Below are positions 17,449 to 24,218 of a stretch of 64,000 bases of DNA, piece by piece. A model generated the notes under the pieces. It made no database searches, was not told where the DNA came from, and worked only from the letters and a program-made list of their open reading frames with translations. This DNA is from Streptomyces caniscabiei (GTDB taxonomy: Bacteria; Actinomycetota; Actinomycetes; Streptomycetales; Streptomycetaceae): assembly GCF_014930365.1 (NCBI RefSeq), contig NZ_JABXWI010000001.1:631958-695957 (forward strand), read 5' to 3'. The position numbers were made by a program, and so were the translations under genes. How positions within the stretch are numbered: the stretch's first letter is position 1; each line of letters begins with the position of its first letter.

Positions 17449-18053
17449 GCCCGGACCCCCTGCTCCCGCCCGACCCGGGCGCCGGGCTCCCGCGGTGCGC
17501 GCGGGCCCTCGTCGGTGACGAGGTACCGGACGTCGACGAGGGTCATGTCGTTGACCAGGTCGACGCTGTGCACGGAGAGGTTCAGCACCCGCCCGCCCAG
17601 CAGCACTTCGAGGTGGGCGCGCAGGGCGTCCTCGTCGGTGTGGGCGGCGTCGAGACGCAGGCTGCGCTGCCGGTACCGGCCGAACAGCCGGGGGTGGTCG
17701 CCGACGTACATCGTGGCGACGATCAGTGCCATGAGCAGCGTCGACAGGATGTTGACCCGCTCGGGCAGCCCGGCCAGCAGGCCGAGGGCGAGTGCGGAGA
17801 AGTAGTAGGCGATCTCGTGCTGGGCGATCTCGCTGGACCGCAGCCGGATGATCGACAGGACGCCGAACAGCCCCATGCCGAGGCCGATGCCGACCGACGA
17901 GGAGCTGAGCGTCATCGCCACCGCGAGGACGCCGACGTTGACGCCGAGGAAGGCGGCGATGAGGTCCCGGCGGTGGTGGCGCGGGAAGTAGACCGCGAAG
18001 GTCAGCACGGAGATGGCGGCCAGATCGGCGACCACGAGGAGGGACTGGTCCAT
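17445..18053 (-). CDS. DUF4956 membrane protein
   Basis: The protein has 202 residues. Four or five membrane segments fill residues 3-125 (LLVVADLAAISVLTFAVYF, LIAAFLGVNVGVLAVAMTL, GLGMGLFGVLSIIRL, FSALALGLLAGL, LSTLLMALIVATMYV) and the remainder is a cytoplasmic domain with VDLVNDMTLVDVRYLV. This matches DUF4956, which is regularly encoded with VTC-domain genes and CotH or DUF4353 proteins. The ATG at 18053 lacks a clear ribosome-binding site, so translation may be leaderless or begin slightly elsewhere. It is the first gene of a three-gene minus-strand operon. Confidence 0.87.
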   Translation of the reverse strand: MDQSLLVVADLAAISVLTFAVYFPRHHRRDLIAAFLGVNVGVLAVAMTLSSSSVGIGLGMGLFGVLSIIRLRSSEIAQHEIAYYFSALALGLLAGLPERVNILSTLLMALIVATMYVGDHPRLFGRYRQRSLRLDAAHTDEDALRAHLEVLLGGRVLNLSVHSVDLVNDMTLVDVRYLVTDEGPRAPREPGARVGREQGVRA

Positions 18054-18349
18054 GTCAAAAGACGATCGAGGGTCAACCTTTGAGCGTGCTTTGCCTTCCC
18101 TTAACTGAACTTGAGAAGTTCCGCCGGCCAACGACAGGTGAACCCGGGCACGGGCCCCGGGCGCCCCCTCCGAACGGACCCTCTCGGCGGGCGCCGGTCC
18201 GGCGGTCACGGTGCAATGGCCTGCGAAACCCGGACCCGCTCCGATTCCCCCGATGGAGTGGCAGGAGCTCAGGACCGTCCCCGGCTGATCCCCGCCCTGC
18301 CCTACAAGTGGCTTCGCCGGTAGGGAAGTTGGAGCAGAAGGAGGCACCA

Positions 18350-18982
18350 GTGGTGCGACGGGACAGGGCGCGGACGATGGCCGCGGTGACCGCGGCGGCG
18401 ACGCTGGCGCTCGCTCCGGGGGCGGCCCGGGCCGTCGGCCCCCGGCCCCCGGTCGTGGAGACGGTCACGGCGACGGCGACGGGGCTGACCGGTGCCGGGG
18501 TGACGGGCGTCGAGGCGATCGGTGCCGGGTCGGTGGCAGCCGTCCCCCCCGCGCCGACCGCGCCGAGATCCGAGGTCAGAGGCTTCCTGTCGGTGGTCAA
18601 CCAGGCGCGGGCCGACGTCGGCGTCCCCCCGCTGGTCTGGGACGAGTCCGTCGCCGCGCAGGCCCGCTCCTGGGCGCGGGTGCGGGTCGCCGACTGCGAG
18701 CTCGTCCACTCCGACAGCCGGTACGGCGAGAACCTGGCCAAGGGGTCGAACCCCCGCTACTCGCTGGCGGACGCGGCCCGCCTGTGGCTCGACGAGAAGT
18801 CCGACTACGACCGCCCCTCCAACTCCTGCGTCGACGACCGGGAGTGCCTCCACTACACCCAGCTGGTCTGGCGCGGCTCGACACGGGTCGGCGCGGCCAA
18901 GGCGAGGTGCGGGAACGGCTGGACCTATGTGGTGGCCAACTTCGACCCGCCGGGGAACTGGGTGGGCCGACGGCCGTACTGA
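18350..18982 (+). CDS. secreted CAP-domain protein (plant PR-1-like subtype)
   Basis: The protein has 210 residues from the GTG at 18350; a GTG at 18353 is equally possible, both served by AAGGAGG at 18338-18344. A signal peptide ends near residue 28. The CAP domain at about 75-210 has FLSVVNQARADVGVPPLVWD, CELVHSDSRYGENLAKGSNP, ECLHYTQLVWRGSTRVGAA and VVANFDPPGNWVG, the PR-1 subtype with HYTQLVW and three Cys. It is read divergently from the DUF4956 operon, across a shared 296-bp promoter region. It differs from the SCP-like gene at 13805, so the two are not recent duplicates. Confidence 0.88.
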   Translation: MVRRDRARTMAAVTAAATLALAPGAARAVGPRPPVVETVTATATGLTGAGVTGVEAIGAGSVAAVPPAPTAPRSEVRGFLSVVNQARADVGVPPLVWDESVAAQARSWARVRVADCELVHSDSRYGENLAKGSNPRYSLADAARLWLDEKSDYDRPSNSCVDDRECLHYTQLVWRGSTRVGAAKARCGNGWTYVVANFDPPGNWVGRRPY

Positions 18983-19019
18983 CCGGGAACCGGGTGGGCC
19001 GACGGCCGTACCGACCGGG
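18960..19019. repeat. 28-bp direct repeat, two copies
   Basis: The 28-bp copies at 18960-18987 and 18992-19019 differ at one base (T to C at the repeated GTACTG/GTACCG). The first copy encodes the last residues and the stop of the CAP protein; the second lies in the intergenic gap, where the stop codon is lost. It looks like a local duplication. Confidence 0.75.
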
Positions 19020-19094
19020 GAAACGCCGGTGGGGCCGTGATAATCCCTCCATGGCCCCACCTCCGCCCCGCCCCGCCGCCCCCGAGGCCCGCAC

Positions 19095-19832
19095 ATGAAC
19101 GACGGCCCCCCACAACCGCGTGCGGGCGACCTCCTCCCCGACCAGCTCCGCCGTCTCGTCGACGACGTGCTGACCGTCGGTGCCCCCTACGGCCTCGCCC
19201 TCACCGGCGATCACGCGGCGCAGGCGCACGGTCTCATCGAGGCGCGGCCGCCCGGCCGGGACCTGGAGACGGCGACGGAGCACGCGGCGCCGATGGAAGG
19301 CATCGCGGCCGCGGTCGCAGCGGGGCTGGTGGACCGGGGCTGGCTGGTGCGCACGGTGGAGACGGCCCCGCTCTCCGCCCGTCTCCTGGTCACCGACCCC
19401 ACCACGGCGGAGGAACGCACCCTGGACCTCCTGAAGGAGACCCTCTGGCACCCGCCGGTGGAGACACCCCTCGGGCTCACCCTCTCCCTGGAGGACGTGG
19501 TCGGCACGAAGGTCCGGGCGACGGCCGACCGGGGCTCGGCCCGCGACCTGATCGCCGTGCACGCGGCCACCGCGCACTGGACCGCCGTCGAGCTGGAGGA
19601 ACTGGCCCGCCGCCACACCTCCGCCACCTCCACCGCGTTCGACCTCGCCGACCTCCAGTCCCGGCTGGAGGGCACCGAGTGGCTCGACGACCGGGAATTC
19701 GCTCGCCACGGCCTCGACGCCGAGGCCATCCTGAGGTTGCGCCGCTGGGCGCAGACCTGGGCCGACGACATCGCCGAACGCCTCCTGGAAGAGGAGGCCC
19801 TGGCGTCCCCACCGGAGGAGGACACCGAGTGA
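19095..19832 (+). CDS. AbiEii/AbiGii-like nucleotidyltransferase
   Basis: The protein has 245 residues. The N-terminal half shows YGLALTGDHAAQAHGLI-like spacing followed by RDLETATEH, corresponding to the G(S/T/D)...D.D..T core of the MNT-fold AbiEii family, though the second metal-binding Asp is replaced by E-T. RLLVTDP and LSLEDVVGTKVRATADRGSARDLIAVHA match the later conserved part, where K and RD are typical. AbiEii enzymes transfer nucleotides to tRNA or protein and act as toxins in phage defence. The usual AbiEi antitoxin is not next door; instead a 62-residue basic protein overlaps its stop. Assignment rests on pattern only. Confidence 0.65.
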   Translation: MNDGPPQPRAGDLLPDQLRRLVDDVLTVGAPYGLALTGDHAAQAHGLIEARPPGRDLETATEHAAPMEGIAAAVAAGLVDRGWLVRTVETAPLSARLLVTDPTTAEERTLDLLKETLWHPPVETPLGLTLSLEDVVGTKVRATADRGSARDLIAVHAATAHWTAVELEELARRHTSATSTAFDLADLQSRLEGTEWLDDREFARHGLDAEAILRLRRWAQTWADDIAERLLEEEALASPPEEDTE

Positions 19833-20017
19833 GCAGAAGACGGTACGTCGCCCGGGGCGTCCCCGGCGGCTACCGCGTCTACGACAACCGCCGCCGCGGC
19901 TGGTGGGGCGACCTCTACGAACACTGCCCGGACGACCTCCTCACCGAGCTGAACGGCGCGAAGGACCCACGACGCCTGGGCGCCCTCCTCAAGCGCTACC
20001 GCGCCCTGAAGCGCTAG
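19829..20017 (+). CDS. small basic protein coupled to the AbiEii-like gene
   Basis: The protein has 62 residues and starts with GTG at 19829 overlapping the preceding stop (GTGA). It is strongly basic and aromatic (YRVYDNRRRGWWGDLYEHCP) with a C-terminal helix (DPRRLGALLKRYRALKR). I do not recognise it. The overlap implies co-translation with the nucleotidyltransferase, so it may be its partner or antitoxin. Confidence 0.6.
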   Translation: MSRRRYVARGVPGGYRVYDNRRRGWWGDLYEHCPDDLLTELNGAKDPRRLGALLKRYRALKR

Positions 20018-20082
20018 GGCCGCCGCCTTCACGCCCGCGTCGCGCCCGCCTCAGCGCTCCTCAGGTGCTCGTCGCATGCTCG

Positions 20083-20760
20083 TCAGGTGATCGACGTGAT
20101 CACCACCACCGTCATCGCCATCGTCGCCGCCGTGAGGGCCGCCGCCGTGGCCGCCGCGGTCTCGGCCATCCGGCGGAGGGCGGGGTCGGCCCAGTGGTGG
20201 TCGGCGATCTGGGCCATGCGCCGCCGGGCCGGGGAGTCCTCGGAGTCGGCGTCCGGGAAGACGAGGGTGTGCAGGTCACCGTGGTGCAGCAGGCTGATCA
20301 GGGCGGCGGTGCGGGGGTCCGGGTCGGCGCCCTCCAGCACCACCTCCGCCAGACGCCCGCGCAGGGCGGACTCCGCCGTGCCGTCGGCCTCCGGATACCG
20401 CGTGGTGCGGAAGACGAGCAGGACCCGGCGCTTCTCCTCCCGGATCAGCCCCTTCTTCAGCACACCCCGCAGAGCGGTCTCGTACTCCGCCGTGCTGTGC
20501 TCGTGGATCCACTTCTCGACATCCTCCGGCAGGGCCTCCCCCTCGCCGGCACCGTCGACCCCGGCGGCCGCGTCGACCCCGCCGACGCCCGCGCCGGACA
20601 GGGCCCGTTCCAGCAGGGCCGCCGCCGCGATCGCGTAGGGCGTCCGCAGGGGCAGCCGGGCCTCACCCGTGGTGTCGTCGAGCGAGAGGAGGAGGATCTC
20701 CTCCCCGAGGGTGGTGGGGACGGGTGCGGAAGCGGCCGTGGAGTCGATCGACATGGTCAT
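20083..20760 (-). CDS. GOLPH3/GPP34-family protein
   Basis: The protein has 225 residues from the ATG at 20760; a second ATG at 20754 is equally possible, and neither has a good ribosome-binding site. The family start is visible as TLGEEILLLSLDDTTGEARL and is followed by YAIAAAALLERALSG, HEHSTAEYETALRGVLKKGLI and LAEVVLEGADPDPRTAALISLLHHGDLHTLVF, all typical of GPP34 proteins. In eukaryotes GOLPH3 binds phosphatidylinositol-4-phosphate at the Golgi; bacterial copies are frequent in actinomycetes and have no defined role. The last 25 residues are hydrophobic and could touch the membrane. Confidence 0.85.
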   Translation of the reverse strand: MTMSIDSTAASAPVPTTLGEEILLLSLDDTTGEARLPLRTPYAIAAAALLERALSGAGVGGVDAAAGVDGAGEGEALPEDVEKWIHEHSTAEYETALRGVLKKGLIREEKRRVLLVFRTTRYPEADGTAESALRGRLAEVVLEGADPDPRTAALISLLHHGDLHTLVFPDADSEDSPARRRMAQIADHHWADPALRRMAETAAATAAALTAATMAMTVVVITSIT

Positions 20761-20842
20761 GATCACTACGACGCGGCCGGCCGACCCGAAGTTCCGCACA
20801 ATCGAGTTGAGCCCGACACCCCTGCCCTCCCACAATCCACGC

Positions 20843-21448
20843 ATGGACGACTTCCCCAGGCTCAGCCAACTTCCCTCCACCTTGCCGCAGTTGCAGGAGG
20901 CGGCCCGTGCCGCCGGGTTCACCATGTCGTGCGATCCCCGCACCGGCAGCCTGCTCGCCACGCTCGCCGCCACCCGCCCCGGCGGCCGCGTCCTCGAACT
21001 CGGCACCGGTGTGGGCGAGGGCACCGCCTGGCTCCTGGGCGGGATGGACGAGACGGCGACACTGGTCACCGTCGAGCTGGACGACTCCGTACAGGCTGTC
21101 GCCCGTGACCGGTTCGGCGCGGACGGACGGGTCACCTTCGTCACCGAGGACGGCGGCCACTGGCTGGAGCGGTACGACGGCGCCCCCTTCGACCTCGTCT
21201 TCGCGGACACCTGGCCCGGCAAGTTCACCCACCTCGACGCCGCCCTGGGACTGGTGGCACCCGGCGGCGCGTACGTCGTCGACGACCTGACGCCGGTGGC
21301 CGACTGGCCGGAGGGTCACGGAGCGGCGGTGACCGACCTGCTCGCGGATCTGGAGGGCCGCTCGGACTTCCGCACCACCCGGCTGGCCTGGTCGAGCGGC
21401 CTGCTGATCGCCGTACGGACCGACCCCGCCACCGGCACCTCACCCTGA
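20843..21448 (+). CDS. class I SAM-dependent O-methyltransferase-like protein
   Basis: The protein has 201 residues; the ATG at 20843 starts the conserved part. The SAM-binding motif I is RVLELGTGVGEGTAWLL, followed by LVTVELDDSVQAVARDRF (acidic residue binding the ribose), VTEDGGHWLERYDGAPFDLVFADTWPGKF and APGGAYVVDDLTP. The layout matches the O-methyltransferase group with the DxW-type acidic motif. Substrate unknown. Its last 133 bp overlap the convergent gene ending at 21316. Confidence 0.85.
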   Translation: MDDFPRLSQLPSTLPQLQEAARAAGFTMSCDPRTGSLLATLAATRPGGRVLELGTGVGEGTAWLLGGMDETATLVTVELDDSVQAVARDRFGADGRVTFVTEDGGHWLERYDGAPFDLVFADTWPGKFTHLDAALGLVAPGGAYVVDDLTPVADWPEGHGAAVTDLLADLEGRSDFRTTRLAWSSGLLIAVRTDPATGTSP

Positions 21449-21822
21449 CCGCCGATGCCCGCGCCCGTGTCCATCCCCAGCGCCGTACGCGCCTCCCGCA
21501 CATGGCGCAGCCCCTCGGCCGCCGTCCGCGTGACCCGCGCGTACTCGTCCGGTGTGCGGGCCCGGGTCAGCTGGGCGCGGGCGGCGCGGAGGCGTTCGGT
21601 GGCCTCGGTCAGGGACTCGGCCGCGCCGCCGCCCGCCCGGGCCTGGGCCCGTACGTCGATGCCGGCCAGGCCGCCGCCCAGCCGTACGACCCAGCGGTTG
21701 GCCTCGGCCTCCGCGTCCAGGTCGGACGACGGAGGCGGCTCCGCCACGGACCGCCGCCGCGCGACGACCGCGACCACCGCCGCGACGATCAGCGACACTG
21801 CCACCAGCACGGCCAGCTTCAT
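21316..21822 (-). CDS. membrane-anchored protein of unknown function
   Basis: The protein has 168 residues. The ATG at 21822 is preceded by GGAGGAGG. A single N-terminal membrane helix (KLAVLVAVSLIVAAVVAVVA) is followed by a charged helical domain (SLTEATERLRAARAQLTRARTPDEYARVTRTAAEGLRHVREAR). The C-terminal 45 residues are antisense to the methyltransferase gene and look less conserved in composition. Topology suggests an anchored cytoplasmic or extracytoplasmic coiled helix. I do not recognise it. Confidence 0.7.
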   Translation of the reverse strand: MKLAVLVAVSLIVAAVVAVVARRRSVAEPPPSSDLDAEAEANRWVVRLGGGLAGIDVRAQARAGGGAAESLTEATERLRAARAQLTRARTPDEYARVTRTAAEGLRHVREARTALGMDTGAGIGGQGEVPVAGSVRTAISRPLDQASRVVRKSERPSRSASRSVTAAP

Positions 21823-21990
21823 GGCCTCCTCCAGCATTTGACGTTCCGTCCCGTACGGGTCGTACATCCCCTACGGGTTCCTCACCCTGTACGTCCCATG
21901 ACACTCCTTCCCGCTGTGATCGTCCGCCGAGAAACCTGTGCGTCCCCTGATGACTTCCCCAGCGGGCAACCGGCTTTGGCTCGGGCGCAC

Positions 21991-22035
21991 GCCGAAGGCC
22001 CGGAACCCAGGGGGAGGGGGTTCCGGGCCTTCGGC
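21991..22035. terminator. 18-bp hairpin after the first intradiol dioxygenase gene
   Basis: The arms at 21991-22008 and 22018-22035 are perfect over 18 bp with a 9-nt loop, and further partial pairing continues outward. It lies 55 bp downstream of the stop at 22091 on the minus strand. Confidence 0.8.
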
Positions 22036-22090
22036 GCGCGCCGGGTCGTACACCTGTCGGCCGCTCGGTGACGGCGTACGACGATCGGGG

Positions 22091-23080
22091 TCAGCTCGCC
22101 GAGGCGGACTCCGACGTCGTCTCCGACGCGCCCGGCTGGACGGAGTCGTCCGTGCCGGTGTTCGTGGCCTCCGGGTCGACGCCGACCGTGATCGAGCCGA
22201 CGACCCCCTTGGCGATGCCGTTCTTCTTGTACTTCAGCTTGAGCAGCCCGCCCTGGGTGCCGCTGCCGTCGTAGATGGTGTCGTCGTCGAGGGTGGTGCG
22301 CTCGGTCGTGGAGGTCGAGTACGGCGCGACCTCGGCGGAGGCGAGGACGGACTCCTCGTCGAAGAAGAACTGGCCGGTGTGGCAGGTGGTGCCGCCCTCG
22401 TAACCGGCGTCCGTCCACTCACCGTCGACATGGACCTTGGTGTGGATGTGCACGCACCGGCCCCGGTACCAGCCCGGGAAGATCGTCGTGAAGGTGACCC
22501 GGCCCTGCTTGTCGGTCCGCCAGGTGCCGCGCAGATAGCGGGTGTCGCTCGTCGGCTCCTCGTGCCCGCCGCCGCCACCGCCGGCCGGGGGCTCGCCGGT
22601 CGGCGGCTCACCCGTCGGCTCGCCCGAGGGCGCGTCGGTGGGGGCGGTGCCGCCGCCCTCGGAGAAACTCTCGTAGCCCGAGTAGAGCCCGAGCGCGTCG
22701 CAGTGCCAGATGTCGACGGCCGCGTCGCGGAGGGGCTCGCAGGTCTCGGAGTCGATCACCTTGAGGCGCAGGGTGAGGGGGATGCCCTCCTTGTCCTCGG
22801 TGATGTCCCGGCGGATCTTGTCCGCGTCGATGTAGTACGGGCCCTCGGTGGTCTCCGAGGTGAGCCGGTAGCACTCCTCTCCGGCACTGGCGTTCGTGGA
22901 GGAGAGGGGGGTGGCGGTGCCCTTCTCGTTCGTGCCCGCGCTCGCGGTCGCGACGACCGCTCCGCCCACGCCCACCGCGGCCACGGCGCCCGCGCCCGCC
23001 ACGACGACCTTGCGGCGCGTCAGGTCCCGCTTGTGTTTCGGCCCCTGGGCCTTCTCGTTTCCGGTCTGGTTTCCCGTCAT
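22091..23080 (-). CDS. exported intradiol ring-cleavage dioxygenase, copy 1
   Basis: The protein has 329 residues. A Tat-type signal (DLTRRKVVVAGAGAVAAVG, residues 19-37) fits this family, whose members load iron in the cytoplasm. The catalytic domain has GPYYIDADKIRRDI with the first Tyr ligand, DAAVDIWHCDALGLYSGY, and FPGWYRGRCVHIHTKVHV with the second Tyr and two His ligands of non-haem Fe(III). These enzymes split catechol-type rings between the hydroxyls. A Gly/Pro/Glu-rich insert of about 35 residues follows the IWHCD part. It differs from the next gene mainly in this insert and in both ends. The ATG at 23080 was chosen because it opens directly before the signal. Confidence 0.9.
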   Translation of the reverse strand: MTGNQTGNEKAQGPKHKRDLTRRKVVVAGAGAVAAVGVGGAVVATASAGTNEKGTATPLSSTNASAGEECYRLTSETTEGPYYIDADKIRRDITEDKEGIPLTLRLKVIDSETCEPLRDAAVDIWHCDALGLYSGYESFSEGGGTAPTDAPSGEPTGEPPTGEPPAGGGGGGHEEPTSDTRYLRGTWRTDKQGRVTFTTIFPGWYRGRCVHIHTKVHVDGEWTDAGYEGGTTCHTGQFFFDEESVLASAEVAPYSTSTTERTTLDDDTIYDGSGTQGGLLKLKYKKNGIAKGVVGSITVGVDPEATNTGTDDSVQPGASETTSESASAS

Positions 23081-23162
23081 GCGCAGCAAATTAGGGAGCC
23101 TGGCTGTCAGGACGATGAGAGGGGACTGTGGTTCGCCCCGCATTTCCCGGACACAGCAAAGA

Positions 23163-23198
23163 AAGGGGCCCGAAATGGCCGTCCTTTTCGGGCCCCTT
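23163..23198 (-). terminator. 13-bp hairpin with T-rich tail between the dioxygenase genes
   Basis: The arms at 23163-23175 and 23186-23198 pair perfectly with a 10-nt loop. On the minus strand the stem is followed by a T-rich run, giving a classic intrinsic terminator for the upstream copy (stop at 23204). Confidence 0.85.
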
Positions 23199-23203
23199 CT
23201 CTT

Positions 23204-24085
23204 TTATCCGTCGTTGGTCGCCTGCGGGTCCACGCCCACCGTGAGCGAGGCCCGCACACCCTTCGCGATGTCCCGGCGGTCGTAGCGGAGCTTCAGGAGT
23301 CCCCCCTGGGCTCCGTTGCCGTCGTAGATGAAGTCCTCGTCGAGCGTCGTGCGCTCCGCCGTGTTCGACGCGTACGGCTCGATCTCCGCGGAGGCGAGGA
23401 CGGACTCCTCGTCGAAGAAGAACTGGCCGGTGTGGCAGGTGGTGCCGCCCTCGTAACCGGCGTCCGTCCACTCACCGTCGACGTGCACCTTGGTGTGGAT
23501 GTGCACGCACCGCCCGCGGTACCAGCCCGGGAAGACGGTCCGGAAGGAGACGAAGCCCTGCCGGTCCGTCCGCCAGGTGCCGCGCAGATAGCGGGTGTCG
23601 TCCGTCGGCTCCTGGTGGCCGCCGCCCGGGGGCGGGCCGGAGGGGCCGCCGGTCGGAGGCGGGCCCGTGGGGGCCGGGCCGCCGCCGTCACCGTTGCCCA
23701 TGTCCTCGTAGCCGGAGTAGACACCCACCGCGTCGCACTGCCAGATGTCGACGGCCGCGTCGCGGACAGGCCGGCACGTATCGGAGTCGATCACCTTGAG
23801 ACGCAGGGTGAGGGGGATGCCCTCCCGGTCCTCGGTGACGTCCCGGCGGATCTTGTCGGCGTCGATGTAGTACGGGCCCTCCATGGTTTCGGAGGTCAGC
23901 CGGTAGCACTCCTCCGGTAAGGGCGCGGAGTCGTCGCCCGTCTTCCCGCTCTGCTCTCCGGCGAAGGCGTTCGCCGCCATGGCGCCGCCGAGGCCCACCG
24001 CCGCGACGGCACCCGCGCCGGCCACGACGACCTTACGACGCGTCACATCCGGTTGATCCTGGTGATCCTGTTGATTCGCTGTCAT
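23204..24085 (-). CDS. exported intradiol ring-cleavage dioxygenase, copy 2
   Basis: The protein has 293 residues with a twin-arginine signal (VTRRKVVVAGAGAVAAVG). The iron ligands are in GPYYIDADKIRRDV and FPGWYRGRCVHIHTKVHV as in the neighbouring copy. The variable Gly/Pro segment here is PAPTGPPPTGGPSGPPPGGGHQE. Sequence identity with the downstream copy is very high in the core, including a 95-bp stretch identical at every base (23388-23482 against 22335-22429), indicating a recent tandem duplication or gene conversion. Each copy has its own terminator, so the two may be separately regulated. Confidence 0.9.
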   Translation of the reverse strand: MTANQQDHQDQPDVTRRKVVVAGAGAVAAVGLGGAMAANAFAGEQSGKTGDDSAPLPEECYRLTSETMEGPYYIDADKIRRDVTEDREGIPLTLRLKVIDSDTCRPVRDAAVDIWQCDAVGVYSGYEDMGNGDGGGPAPTGPPPTGGPSGPPPGGGHQEPTDDTRYLRGTWRTDRQGFVSFRTVFPGWYRGRCVHIHTKVHVDGEWTDAGYEGGTTCHTGQFFFDEESVLASAEIEPYASNTAERTTLDEDFIYDGNGAQGGLLKLRYDRRDIAKGVRASLTVGVDPQATNDG

Positions 24086-24151
24086 GCGCCGGGAAGTTAG
24101 ATAAGAAACCTGTCAGCGAGCTGAGAAAAGGTCCTCTTTTCCCCGGCCATA

Positions 24152-24194
24152 CGAAAGGGACCTGAAATCGACGGACGATTTCAGGTCCCTTTCG
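24152..24194. terminator. perfect 19-bp hairpin after aspS
   Basis: The arms at 24152-24170 and 24176-24194 are perfectly complementary over 19 bp with a 5-nt loop. It lies 25 bp beyond the aspS stop on the minus strand and also isolates the dioxygenase promoter. Confidence 0.88.
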
Positions 24195-24218
24195 GGAAAG
24201 CACCGATAAAGGCTTGCC

